A stretch of 64,000 nt of DNA from Zerene cesonia (taxonomy: Eukaryota > Arthropoda > Insecta > Lepidoptera > Pieridae): NCBI RefSeq assembly GCF_012273895.1, contig NC_052128.1, forward strand, positions 4,464,001 through 4,528,000, given 5' to 3'. Positions within the stretch are counted from its first letter, which is position 1; every line of letters starts with the position of its first letter. The notes under the pieces are model-generated. The model saw only the letters and a program-made list of their open reading frames with translations. It did not search any database and was not told the DNA's origin. Below, piece by piece: positions 25,768 to 38,200 of the stretch. Made by a program: the position numbers and the translations under genes.

Positions 25768-28700
25768 TGTAGGTGAGATAGATCTAAAGTAGACGTATTG
25801 CTCGAGAAATTATGAGATTTTAAATCATTTAATGATGATTAGACGACAATACGTACATATAACTTAGCAATAGACCAATTCTTTAAATGATATAAAATTC
25901 TTAGAACACATACAACGAGGTTTGAATTATCGTATTTTTTGGGGTCGGGTGATCTCTTCGAAGGATCCCTTTGAGAACTCGTGACAGCCACTTGACATCT
26001 CAAGATTAAAGAAGTGGGGGTAAATAATAGGAATAAAAATATATTTGGTTCGATACAGCCTCCGCTGAGGTTAAGTACGAACTTGTGTAGTAATAAAGAT
26101 GTAGTAATGTTGCTATAAATATGGATACATTTTTTTTTTGTTTTCTAGTATAGCTGTATTGAACTGTCGCTATGTCGCTATAATGAATTACATTTCTATT
26201 TCTTATCCCACTATTAGATTAAAATACCATTTTATTAGATAGATTAAAATGCCATTATAAAAAAAAATATATTTAATGAGGAACGTAAGTGATTTATCAA
26301 TTAAAAGATTTTAAAAAGGGTCATTAAAATATTCTAATTTCCAAGAGACCAAAGTATATTTACGAAAGCGAGCGCCCGATAAACAATATAATTCTTATCA
26401 GTTAAAAAGCATCCAAGCGGGTAATCTTCCCTCTGCTGTTTATTTTAAAGTCCCAACGCGATATAGAAAAGCTGACTCGGGCCAAGTCACCGGCTGCCAA
26501 GACAGTGCCTAGCAAGGAAGGCCAAAAGTATTTTTTGTACTCCCAGCAGAAATCGCACGAGCCGTAACAACTGCAGCCGTTGAATTAAATGGAAATTTCT
26601 ACAATTCTTTGCCGTCTGTAGGCAAGTATTTGCACGATGTAAGACTTGTGAACTGTGTCAAGACATTGAACCAACTGGTTTGAGGGCTATTGTACCTACG
26701 AGTTTTTAAAACATGGTGCTTTAATTAACCTGTAGGTGTCCTGTACTTGTAATTGGTAAAAAATGATTTAATTTAAAACACTTGATCTTTCTTAAACTAA
26801 TTGCTATGTGTGTAGGTACTTTTTGTAAATTTTTTTTCTCTGAGGTGGAAATACCTCGCACCTCACATCAGATTGCACCTCCATAGACGGAACTAGTATT
26901 TTTTTTTGTATCTTTAATCGATTGGATAAAGAACTGTTAGAAACGGCGATCAATGTATTAATCATACTTTTTCAAGTCCCGCTTATGGTCTAATGGCATG
27001 TCTTATAGTTTATATATGCATCTAGATATGGCGAAATCTATCCCACGTTCAACCTAAGATCAAGTCTTATCTTATTTAGAGCCCAGAATTTACGACAGCG
27101 CCTGATATAGAAACTTTACGGTTACAGCCTTCAGGCTCCGCTCTAACTTCTTTAAATGTTTCAGAAGTTATGTGCTTGACTTTGGACGGTACGAGTTTAC
27201 TGATATTTACGTGCATGTGGTGCTTAAATTAATGTACATTACGTTTAATATTTATTACATGGATACATTTTTTATACATAACAAAATGAAAGATATGATG
27301 AAATGTACAGCTTCGCGAGCACGACAATAGATGTCGCAATATTCAAAGCTCGTGATGAACTCGATTTCTCAATCGCGCAATGAGAAATTTTTAAGTCCGT
27401 ACGTTTATATACGAATTTTAGCGTCAACCGTTCACTGTATCGGCTGAAAGGCGTGCGTTCATTACTAGCTGTTCGTAGTGTTTATCATTATGTGCAGATT
27501 CCAGAACGCTATATGAAAACTGATAATATTACAGGGACGTAAATATGGTGCCGTAGTTTATATAGTTACGGTGCTAAATGTGTTACCAGGACATTTTTAA
27601 TTTCTTGACACAATATGAAGGAGATTCGAATTTCGTGTCACATAAAGGGTCGCGCGTCACGCGTCAGGTTATTATTAATTTTAATTAACAATATTTATCT
27701 TCTTAATTTCTGGTTTTAATAAAATAGATACAGTGTTTGTATTTTAATACTCTTTAGTGTTCTGATTGAGATTAGCTGAGCACGTAAATAAACAATATTG
27801 CGTGATGTTGATGGCGTGATTCTCGCGATGACCTGAACTAGATTCAGGCTCTATAGGCTTAATGTTTCAAGGCACGGCTAGACGGCTCTTTGTAATTGTG
27901 CACGAAAATTATACGGTGGAGATGTTTTTGTCTCTACTGTAGTTTAAATTACATTTTTACGACTGGATTAAAATTTTATGGATCTGCTTGTTTGTTATTG
28001 TTATATGCGTGAGTCAGATGACGATTGATTTTAACAAATAAAGATAATGTACTTTATTTTTTGTAATCGGTTGAAAGATAGATGAATATCAATTTGCATT
28101 ATGAGAATAATGTGGCATTGCATTAGTAATATTATGTATTGATTTATTTATTAGATAAATTAACGATTATATGTATGTACTACATTGTAAAAGTAGACGT
28201 GACCTTCATTTTATAATTTGTTTTCATAACGTGATCTTTAAACATATGACGTGTTTCAGTAAACGTTTATTTTTGTGTACCTATGCAATTAAAGCAAAGT
28301 TTAAAATTATTAACAGAAGTTTGAACGAAACTTATTTTGTTTCAATAAACTCTTGGAGAAAATTGGTCACCGTAAATTTTAGTATCAATAAAAAAGATTA
28401 CATCAACATATTACATAAGCGAGGAAAATATTACTACGATTCAAGACAATTGAAAATTTCACTGCACACTTGTGTGTATATTATTCAGACGCTTCTAGTG
28501 GGCTTGTAGAATGGATGTTGTGTGATATAAAATTTTTAAACGACCCTCAGGCAAGGCGGACTCTTTCTACATTTTTAAACAGCGCGGCAACGAGTGCTTT
28601 TGTCTATTCTTGGACGAATCCTTTTATAGCCACAAACATCGTACCATAGACTTGCACGCTTGGCGCTCCTCGTCGCCATTACTCTAATTGTGTGATTGTT

Positions 28701-29469
28701 GTGTGTCTGTGGAAGTGGTGGTCTAGCTGCAATGTGATTGGTTGTTTATGGGCCAATAAACGAAGAAATGTGAGAGCGAGACTTTGTGATCTGGTCGATT
28801 ATGGAAATCTTTTTAGTTATTTTGAAAGAATGACGCTTTTTAAACGTCCTTTGTGATTTTTCAATAAAGGTTAATGCCTTTTCTGAAAATTATTAGATGA
28901 CGACTAAATTTTAAATTGTAGGTAGGTAACATGTATTTGTTTTATATTTTCTTTTATGTACTGATATAATTGAACGTGGAACAAAGAAACGAAGCGAATG
29001 TCGTTTGCCTAATAATTCTCTGCAAACAAATAATTTTTTTTTTCGTTAATTACGCAGCGAGTGAGCGAGGTAAACAGCGATGTTTATATACGGGTCGTTT
29101 GTCGTTTGATACGCGATAATAATGTCACGTTGTTATAACGCATCGAGTGTGCTCCGTAATGAGACGACTTTGTGAGGTCGCGCTGCCAAATGTCTATTAA
29201 AGTGGCTAATTTTACTCTTAACGAAGACAAATTGCCGAGATCCACATTGCGATTGTGTCGCTCTTGTATTGAGCTAATGGTTTATCGAAATCGGTTGCGT
29301 CGTTTTTATGTAATGAGGTTACAAGCGTACAAACGTGTTTATTAAACATCTTGTCCCTTTAGACTCTGTGATAACTATCGAATTTGGGAATATCTTGTTA
29401 AGTTTTTAAACGTTTCATTATTTTGTAGTGTACCTATACACGTATCCTTATATATCATCCCTCCCTTTT

Positions 29470-29600
29470 CTTTATGCCGTCATATGTCTTTTTCTTATCA
29501 ATTACTCCTCAAAAGCCATCTCTACAAATGTTCATGAGCGAGCGGTGGTGATCGCTTATCATCAGGCGAACCACCAGCTGCCATTATATTAGTAGGATAG
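29470..29600 (+). repeat. Dispersed repeat, CATCAGGCGACCC family, copy 1
   Basis: Contains AATGTTCATGAGCGAGCGGT and CGCTTATCATCAGGCGAACC, shared with 51358 (minus) and 53515. Its right end abuts a TATTAGTAGGAT Helitron-type end. Confidence 0.65.
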
Positions 29601-30342
29601 GATTGGATTAGTAGGATGTCTTCGCTAGCTATCAAATGTACGACGACCTATCAGTGAAACTTCGGTGTACTAGCTATTTCTCCAAGGATACATCATGCCT
29701 TCGGAATTAAGTATTCTCTACATAATAAATTAGTACTGTTCATTAGAAAGGAGGCGCATATCGAAATTTCGCACGGCCCAGTTATAAGCCGGCCACGCTT
29801 AACGGTGCTTGTGGCAGTTGGCGGCGCAGGCGCATCAATCACACGACTCATCCTCTGTGTGTCCAGTCGGATAGTAATTAATTGCTATATTATGAACAGA
29901 ATATTGACATCCATCCAATTATTGCGCTATTCGTAATTGGTAGCGTGTGTGATGTAATGCTGTGGCAATCTAGACGTAAAATATTTATTATATGCATGGT
30001 TCTATGGCAAACTGTGACTATGCCCTTGATGTACAATGACTTGGAACACAAAGATAATGTTTACAAGTTCGCAAATAGTGTCGGATGTCGGAACTCAACG
30101 CCCAGCACAAAATACAAAGTAGGTAGTTGTGACTAGTGGCTGCTTTAAAATATAGCCTCGTCCGACGTCTAACTTTATCCAACTTCGGAAAAGTAACTAA
30201 ATGTTAGTCACTTCGTAAAAAGTTGCTCCGCGTTTGAAATAAACCTCGTTAGACGTCTGTCTTCGGTGGTTTGACTAGTTCGTAACCGGACTATGTCTGT
30301 ACGTATAAGTGTACAGTGCACACGGGTGTGCAGTACACCTGC

Positions 30343-30362
30343 GTGTGTGTGTGTGTGTGTGT
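30343..30362 (+). repeat. (GT)10 microsatellite
   Basis: Uninterrupted GT dinucleotides following CACCTGC. Confidence 0.95.
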
Positions 30363-31055
30363 TTCCCACTCGCTATGGTTTTTTGTAGGGTATATGTTGA
30401 TACGCTATTTCGTCACCTGTGCTCTTTGGGCTTAGAGTTCGTTTTTGTATTTTTTTTGGGATGCCGATCGAGAATTTTGATGCATAGCTGAAGATGTATA
30501 TATGTGCTAGATGCAGCAATATGCAAATACTGTTATTTGATGTTATTTTTAGATTAGAATTGTCGTTCAAAATTTATTCGCTATTCCCTGACATTGGAGC
30601 TCATACACGCGTTCTTGCTTTTATGAATTGAAATGTAACTCTTCAGTTCCATATACATACACATATACCATTAACAAGTAAACCAATAAATATATCCTAA
30701 TACATATGATTAAGTTTAGCGAAAGCAGAAAGAATAAAGCATTAGCTACAAACAATCATAAATTTTTATGTTATTGTAGACATAATATTCATAGAGGACA
30801 ATTATAAATACATTACATCGATTCTCATATTCTGTTACATAATGACAAGGTCAGATGTAAAAGCTTTGGGTATTTTAAGAATATTTTTATCGACAAAAAC
30901 TATTAATAACCGTTATCATAATGCCAGACATGTTTAGGGATATTAAATGTAATGAGTATTTACTTTTCTCTTTGTCCACATTAGTCATTAATATCATAAT
31001 TGGTTATTGTCAATATTAAAGCAACGATACAACGAACAATTATATAAGATTTGTA

Positions 31056-31270
31056 AAGGGACATAGGCCTCTTTGTGGGTTCAGAACATAGCATTAGCAC
31101 GCTGGCCAAGTGTGGGTAATTCACGATGTTTTCATGTGGTAATATAATTGTGACATGGAAATGCAGACAAATAGTAAAATAAATTTATTTCATGCTCGCT
31201 GGTCCGGTCTCGAAGCCCTGACTTTTTGATTGAAGCCCCAGGTCCTAATCACTTAAGCTACCATTAGCCT
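31056..31270 (-). mobile_element. Degenerate family-B SINE copy
   Basis: On the minus strand it reads ATGGTAGCTTAAGTGATTAGG..., CTTGGCCAGCGTG and GAGGCCTATGTCCC, the landmarks of the SINE at 54240. It is diverged and lacks a clear tail. Confidence 0.65.
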
Positions 31271-32574
31271 TATATATTCTATGTATTTTGTATATTATGT
31301 TCTTTTGAAAGGAAGAAAGAAAAAAAAACAGTGCTATCATTGAATGTAATTGTGGTTGAATTAAGTCATAACCATAGTCTTATAATCCGAAAGCACCACG
31401 AATAGCTTTTATTTCAATTTCGTATAATATTATGACGATATTTCCATGTAGAATGTTGTTACTCGCGTGTAATAGTCGTTTATGTTAACCATAAACAGTA
31501 GAGTGCTATTACTGAGTGAATTTTGCAAGGTAGTTGCTCGGTAGGTCGGTGAGATCTTCGATCGATATTATAAAAATATGTACAATGTGCATAGACACAA
31601 TTCTCATGTCACAGTATGCAAACTCCTCCGAAACAGCTTGACCGCATTCGTTGATAGTATACTATTATATTTACTAACGGTCACGGTCACTCCGCAAGCT
31701 TCATCAAAATCAGAATGTGTAAAATGTCTGTTTTCACATATCTATCAATGTAGCAATGCAGTTTACTTATGGTGAATGAATTTTTGAAATCGGTGCAGTA
31801 GAGTTTTAGTGTAGAGACTTTCACACATATATGCAATAAGACAAATGTTTCCTCATTAAAATAGTAGTTTAGATACCTCTATTAGTGAAAAAGGTTTCCT
31901 GACAAAACAACTTTAGCCGGTTCATTGAGTTATAGCTAATACTAGCCTATGAAGACAGCCGGAGTCGCGTAAAAACATGTTTAAATCTCATTTTGTTACT
32001 ATGTTTGATTATATTAATCGTACGCATACAGAAGTAGATTATTATTGGTTTAGGAATCCACGCGTGTAATTTATGCACATTCACAAATTAATTTGTATGT
32101 TGAAAATGGAATATTAATTTTGATTTTGTTATTACAGCATTAATGTAAGAAAAAAGTTGAGAGTTCTTCTCGATGTTATTAGCTGCTAGACATGATACAT
32201 ATTCATTTGGTAATGTTTAACGTTAAAAACATTTCAAATAAGATGTCCATTACAGGTTTCATGGGGCAAGTTTTATTTAAATCAGTCATCAATGTGTAAA
32301 ATTACTGTCTTCCCATATCGATTAATTAAGTACGATATGTCAGTCTTTTAAAAGTTTTCTACGGAAGTGCTCTTAGTGAAATATCATCAAATGTATTCAG
32401 TAATAAACCAATTGAAACAGCAACAGGCAAAAAAAATAACTAAATTAGCAAATTTGTATATGGAAAAACGGCAAATGGCTTTTAAATAATACGTTATGTT
32501 GTAATTAACATATTGACAGCAATAATAGATAGTAATATAGACCGTAGTAATTAATATGTATATTTTTTTCGTAG

Positions 32575-32880
32575 GAAAAGTGGTGGAGCGAGGTCGGTGC
32601 TCGGTGGCCGCCGGGCGTGCCGAGCCGCGCGTGCGATGCCCAGCGGCGCTCGCCCGCGCCGCCCGCCCAGCCCGCACCGCCCGCGCACTGCAGCACACGC
32701 TGTTGCGGCGATAACACGTCAGTATACCGTCGAGGTTCGTTCCGCAGCGGCCGGACGCTGGCCCATCCTGCATATACGCCGTACTGCCGCACGTCAGCCC
32801 ATCAAACCATCCGATCATCATGCTTGGTTGTAACGCGTTCGATGTTTGAGCGGGTTCTGCTGGGGTGGATATTTGAAAGC
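32575..32880 (+). other. GC-rich island: candidate exon or promoter
   Basis: An abrupt GC-rich, CpG-rich block (strongest 32580-32760) in AT-rich surroundings. It is bounded by an acceptor-like TTTTTTTCGTAG and a donor-like GTGAGC at 32881. One frame opens exactly at the acceptor (EKWWSEVGARWPPG...) and stays open to a TAG at 32902-32904. Other frames on both strands are also long, so coding is not shown. It may be an alternative hipk 5' exon, a promoter, or an unrelated gene's exon. Confidence 0.3.
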
Positions 32881-33838
32881 GTGAGCGGACCCTGTAATGA
32901 GTAGCGGATAAGATAATGATTTGAGATTCAATGAAGATATTTATCTGAATGTATAATATGATATTATATATAGATATGTTCTTCGTTGACTCGAAAACCG
33001 TTGAACAAATTTGATGCAGCTTATATACAAAAATACCCTCCAATTAGCTATAGAAATACTAGCACTGACACGCGAGATCGTGCGCGGGTGCCACGTCCAC
33101 ATAAAGTTTGCTAAGCAAAGTTTTACAACTTTAATTTCTTCACATCTACCGCTATTCATTACCCGTTCTCGCTCCCGCCTTCAGCTTGACCACGGTCTTA
33201 TTATTATAGGACCTGATTTTGGACTCGACTCGAGCTTTTCACGTTTCATTAATTCTACTTCATACAGCACAATCTCTTCACTCTACCGTCTTTCATAACC
33301 TATTATCCATTGTCTTAGTTTGTGTATAACGTTTGCTTAGAAAATTGCACTGCAAAGTAATGGTGTGCTTCAATAATTTAATATTACGGATTACTTGTAA
33401 ACTAAACTGTATTATTGCTTTGAAATATTATCAATTTCTTAATGTTCATCGCAATGACACCTAAAGTTTTTAAACAATTCGTTATTTAATGAATTTCCTC
33501 GTAAATATTTCCACTGGATAACAAATTACCAATTCTAATAAATATCCTGTTAAATAAACTTGGGAAAATCCTCAGCCACTCCCAAAACAATAGAATTGTT
33601 TTGACGTTTATATTTGCCGTTTTTTAAATAAAAGCTTTATTAAAGCTTTATTTAAGCGCAAGTTTTGCCCCGCAACATCGTGGTGCTGTTGATGCCCAGC
33701 GTGTTTCTTTTTGTTTATTTCGTTTTTAGTATTAATCCGCTGGACCTAACGTGGTCAAATATATTGTCAAGATGGTTTGTAAATTTACCGCTCGCAACCA
33801 CAGCTGAATAATTGAAATTACTATGTATGTACTATACC

Positions 33839-34042
33839 GACCTCCTTGGTACAATGGTTAACGCGTGAGCGTAGAACCGAGGGGTCTTGAGTTCGATTCC
33901 CGGTGGGGACGCACAAAAAAAAAATGTCTCGGTCTGGCAGGACACAGAAGGCTGATCACCTATTTATCCATAAATAAAATCGATCATTGAAACAGATGTA
34001 TATCATCTGCCCCATACCCCATTATGGGACACGGTACTTCAC
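33839..34042 (+). mobile_element. tRNA-derived SINE, family A, copy 3
   Basis: Same family: TGGTTAACGCGTGAGCGTAG head, B box AGTTCGATTCC (33890-33900), an A run after the tRNA part, then the shared body ending GGGACACGGTACTTCAC. It lies about 1.1 kb upstream of the hipk start. Confidence 0.92.
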
Positions 34043-34599
34043 TTTTCTTATGTAAGTATGTAGTATAAAGGTTGATAGAAACAAAAAGGGCTTATCTTAG
34101 CTCGATAACGGTAAACTGTTATCTTAACTGCAGCTATTTATTATGCCCTGGTACCGTCGTTACTTATATTTTTGCTAAAACCTTTGCCAGAAAATCTTTA
34201 TTCTTACCGACTTACAAAAAGAGATTAAGAGAATTAATTCTTTGGGTTTCTGAGCTCCATTTAGATTCAACGAGTATTTAAGGACTTAATTTATGTATGT
34301 TCGTATAAACCTAAGGGCTAAGGTATAAAATTATTCGTTATATGGAAAAGTCCATAGGCAGGTTAGTTAAATGGTATTTAAAAATTATTTCGCTTTCGCA
34401 TTATTCAAATGCCTTTACCAGGTCACACACGAACCTTTGTATATCAATGCTACAATATTTTATTACGTAAGTTAGTGTTAATTATTATAATTGCAATATA
34501 AGAACTAATTATAATATTAATTCTTATAAATTATTAGGTACATTAGAAAGTCACAAAAACGTGAGCTATATTATATATATATATTACCTTCGACAAACT

Positions 34600-35128
34600 A
34601 TAGAATTAAATGTTGCGCCAAGGGCACTATAGGTCACTTATGAAATAAACAGAGTCGAGTAAACTGCAATGGCACAAACAAATAAACTTGCCCCCGTGTA
34701 AGTCACCCTTTATTATTTTGCTTCAAGATTGCGAATCGTTCCGTTCTAACATTGTTCGCGCACGTTTCGAATCGCAAGTTATTCACGTAGCTAGTAGTAG
34801 CGGCGTACACTCGATTACAACAAGTGACCATGCCACACAATGGATGAAACGTCAAACAATCACATTCCCACAGTTGCCTACAACGCTGCGTATTATTATT
34901 ATTACTACTACGCACAATGTACGGAATTCGGGGCTCGCAACGACCCCCTAGCTACCTGGGGCCCCCACCACGCACCCCCGGCGCTACCCGCGCCGTCATT
35001 CCAACCCCAAGCGGCTACGATGCGCTTGCGCCGGCTGAAGCGATTCACGTGCAAATTTAAAATGTTCCGTTAGTGCTGTATGCAGAGTGTATAGTGTAAA
35101 ATAGTGTAGATAGTGGTTTGTGAAGAAA
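34600..35128 (+). promoter_or_regulatory. Probable hipk 5' leader / promoter region
   Basis: GC content rises sharply at about 34.92-35.05 kb, and many stop codons sit just before the start codon (AGTGTATAGTGTAAAATAG type sequence), as in insect 5' leaders. No transcription start can be fixed. TTTAAAA at about 35057 may be a weak TATA-like element. Further 5' exons may lie upstream. Confidence 0.45.
34840..35073 (+). other. Upstream ORF in the probable hipk leader
   Basis: ATG to TAG, 77 codons, in a different frame from the hipk start and ending 55 bases before it. It encodes MDETSNNHIPTVAYNAA, a run of seven Tyr, then a Pro/His-rich part and the basic end RLRRLKRFTCKFKMFR. No family recognised. 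If transcribed it would act as an upstream ORF; it could also be chance in a GC-rich leader. Confidence 0.3.
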
Positions 35129-35202
35129 ATGGATCTCTCCGTACCTAGGATTAAGTTTGAAACTGAGGATTTCTATGATGAGGAATTTGATTTTGAGGAG
35201 CT
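35129..35202 (+). CDS. hipk: hipk coding exon 1 (start codon)
   Basis: The ATG lies in the good context AAAATGG, and an in-frame TAG at 35111-35113 makes it the first Met of its frame. It encodes MDLSVPRIKFETEDF and then a very acidic stretch, ending with a consensus GTAAGT donor in phase 2. IKFE fits the SUMO consensus (hydrophobic-K-x-E). Vertebrate HIPK2 carries a known SUMO acceptor lysine (K25) in an LKIE motif at about the same place, which supports the assignment. The phase matches exon 2, the joined codon being CTT (Leu25). Confidence 0.72.
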
Positions 35203-38200
35203 GTAAGTTTCTTTCTTTATTCGCTGACTGCATTGTAAAGATTCGTCTAGAACTAGCTGACGCACGCCCGGTTGACTCGTGAGCTGCTATTAAGTTACAA
35301 TAGCCCAAAAATAAATCTAAGTATAAAATTTTATAATGTAAATATACACGTAAAATTTTCATGTCTGTTCGTATAGCTGTTAAACTGTATTTGTTTTAAT
35401 CTAACACTTTGATATTATTAAAACACGTTAAATTCTCTAAATGGTCTTCAAATGCGATAAATGTCTATCTCGAGCTTTTTTTATGTTATTCCGATTAACA
35501 TAATTATACTCATACCCTGATAATAAAATTTTATATTTACTTTATTAATGAGATATGGACGTGATGTTATGTCTATGCTTGTTTGTTCCGTACATATAAT
35601 ATCGTCGAAATATCATATTAAATTGGCTATTGATGTTTAAAGTTCAAGTATTTGGCGGCAATGTACATATGAACGATGCAATAACATGTTTTTCTAGGTA
35701 TAGTAATGAATATGATCTTGTTATTTTATAATATAAAGTTGTTTATAGTTAATTCCCAATCTGTTACTAAAAAATCCTATAAATTCTTCTAAAATTGTTT
35801 GAGAAAATAAAAGAAGTATAATCTTCTTAGCATCGGTTCTTAAAACAACGAAATAGCTATTAATAATTACAAAGCTATTCAAACAATGCTTTGACATATT
35901 GTTTAAATACGAAAGCGACTCTACGTCTACTTTACTTCTTCACTTACTTCAATACATTCTATTTTTTTGTTGAAAATTCCCATTTAAGAGGTTTACTTTC
36001 TTTAGCTGTCATAAAAGTAAATCATAAATAAGCAAAAGGAATTGCAGTCTTGTTATTTAGCCATAAGTATATTCATTACTTCGCACAGAAATCATACAAA
36101 CCGCGAATAAATTCAAATATACACTATGCATATATACACGTACAAGCTCTGAAGAAGCCCATTGAAGCAAAACTCTTCGGAGGCGTACGAACAAAAAGTG
36201 AGCTCATCAAAGTTTTTCAACTCATCAGATCGACGCTGCGAGCACACAGCGGCGCGGGATCACTTGATCCCAATTCCCTATCCAATCTCAATGTTGTGAA
36301 CACGTAATACCGACGCGCAAACTTTCGTGTTTTAGCTTTTCGCTAACGAATTACCCGCTGACGGCTCTAGTTCGCTCCTACTACGCAGTTCGTGTAATAA
36401 CTTGTGTACAACATTCGAGTTATGATTCCTTTATGTAATGCCAACGAATTGGTCACGCGCGTTCGATATAATAAGGCACCAAAGTTTTCTTTTTTTATGC
36501 GTTTAGGTTTTGAGATGTTAAGGGGCATGTTTCATACTAATCGTGCTATGGTGTTCGCTCAGTTGGTGTCTGCTTTAATTATTGTACAATGCAAGAAAAA
36601 TTTAAAAGAATTCTGCGCATCGCTATCATGGAAATCTTTATTAACAATACATCGACCTAAAAGCACCATCACAACAACATAAATTCTCGACGATAATTAA
36701 CATAAACATAATAATTCCACTACAGTGTGGGAGATAGCAGAAGCAGGCGCGAGGCGGTGGCGGCCAGCGGCGTGGGCGCTGTCACGGTCGGCACGGTCGC
36801 TGTCACGGGCGCGGGCACGGTCACGGTCACGGGCGCGCGGCACAAGGGCGGCGGGCACGGCGGCACGACGACGGCGCACAGCAAGCAACTCGCGGCGGGC
36901 GGGGCCAACCACCCGGCCCAGCCGCAAGGTAACAAACGTATGATCAACCAATTGTTGTTACCTCCTTTGATTACATTTAGATTTAGACCTAGTGTGGAGT
37001 GCGATCGTCGTTCTTTTACCAATCGTTGGTGTGTAAGTAGAAGCCTGGAGAATGTTGAATGGAATTTCTAAAACTATCCGTGTCTTGTATGACAGGAGAC
37101 ACATTCCCAAAATTTTTCATAAAAATGTGATAGGCGCTAGATAACTAGAAATTCGCCGCCGAATAATAGACAATTTCACCCTGTGTTTTAAATATGTTTA
37201 ATTTAATAGGATTCAACTTACAGACATTGATTTATAATGCAAATAGATACAACTTATAGATGTAATTATAAATTAGAAGCTTATTTCTCGACATATCGTT
37301 TACATTTCCATTCAATTGAACTGATTACGCACTGAATGTTAAATGTAAATAAATTAATCAAACTTCTACGACTGTAAAATGAATGACGACTGTACTCCCA
37401 TGTTATTTATATTAAACGTATTCGATTGGTATTATGATTTTAATAGCAATATTTAGTTTTTATATTTACTGCGCTGCATCTTATTTTTGTTTGCTCGTAT
37501 ATTTAGCTCCCTTTATTATTAGAATACGCCAGTTTACTATAATAAGATGGTATTACTTACTATATAATACCTAATTTCTAAAGTGAAGTGCGTGAAGGTA
37601 AGATGCTCGCGCATGCTACTGTTAAAAACTTCAACCATTCTACGAGGAGGTAACAGCTGTTTTCAACGGTTGATATCAAACCACCATGATGTAGTCTGTT
37701 TGAATTTTTTTGCACTGCCAATGAATTTTGCACTGCTACTTGGTAATTGGGATACTAATGTCGGAGTCATCATACAATCTATGCGATTACTTTATTTGAA
37801 TTTCTCTGCTTGTCATTTCACCTTGAAGATAAAATCTGTTTAGCAATAACAAAGACATCATATTTTTCAAAGAGCAATTTACATGTTATGTTCATGCATT
37901 TATATGAGTCTTTAGTCACTTGTCAATTTAAAAATGGACGTCATAATGATATTCAAGAATAATATTAAGATCGGTAGTATTCTTAACAAATTAAATCTAG
38001 TTGTGTTAATCACCTATTAGTTGCACTCGTTTGGCATTTTTCGGAAGTAATTTAATCTACTCTCATTATAACAAAAAAGCAATTAATGTATGACATTTCT
38101 GGAACTTTAATGACGTTCATTTGCCTCTTAATTAAGCATGCATTTTTTGAAATTATAACAACCGTTACGAGTATACATTATTAAGGAAAATATCATTAAT

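Larger units (their letters stand above)
19236..32574. other. Intergenic or far 5' flank, no gene seen
   Basis: Contains the listed Helitron-like, SINE and dispersed repeats. Locally GC-richer patches at 29790-29850 and 25380-25530 show no recognisable product. The open frames present are short and lack splice or codon-bias support. Confidence 0.6.

Noticed and set aside
28171..28509. 112-codon open frame as a small gene
   Set aside because: Lys/Ile/Phe-rich as expected from AT-rich noncoding DNA, with no recognisable family.
32387..33043. 218-codon minus-strand open frame over the GC-rich island
   Set aside because: Its open length comes from the GC-rich core and AT-rich flanks without a stop. 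It has no recognisable domain, and several overlapping frames on both strands are equally open.
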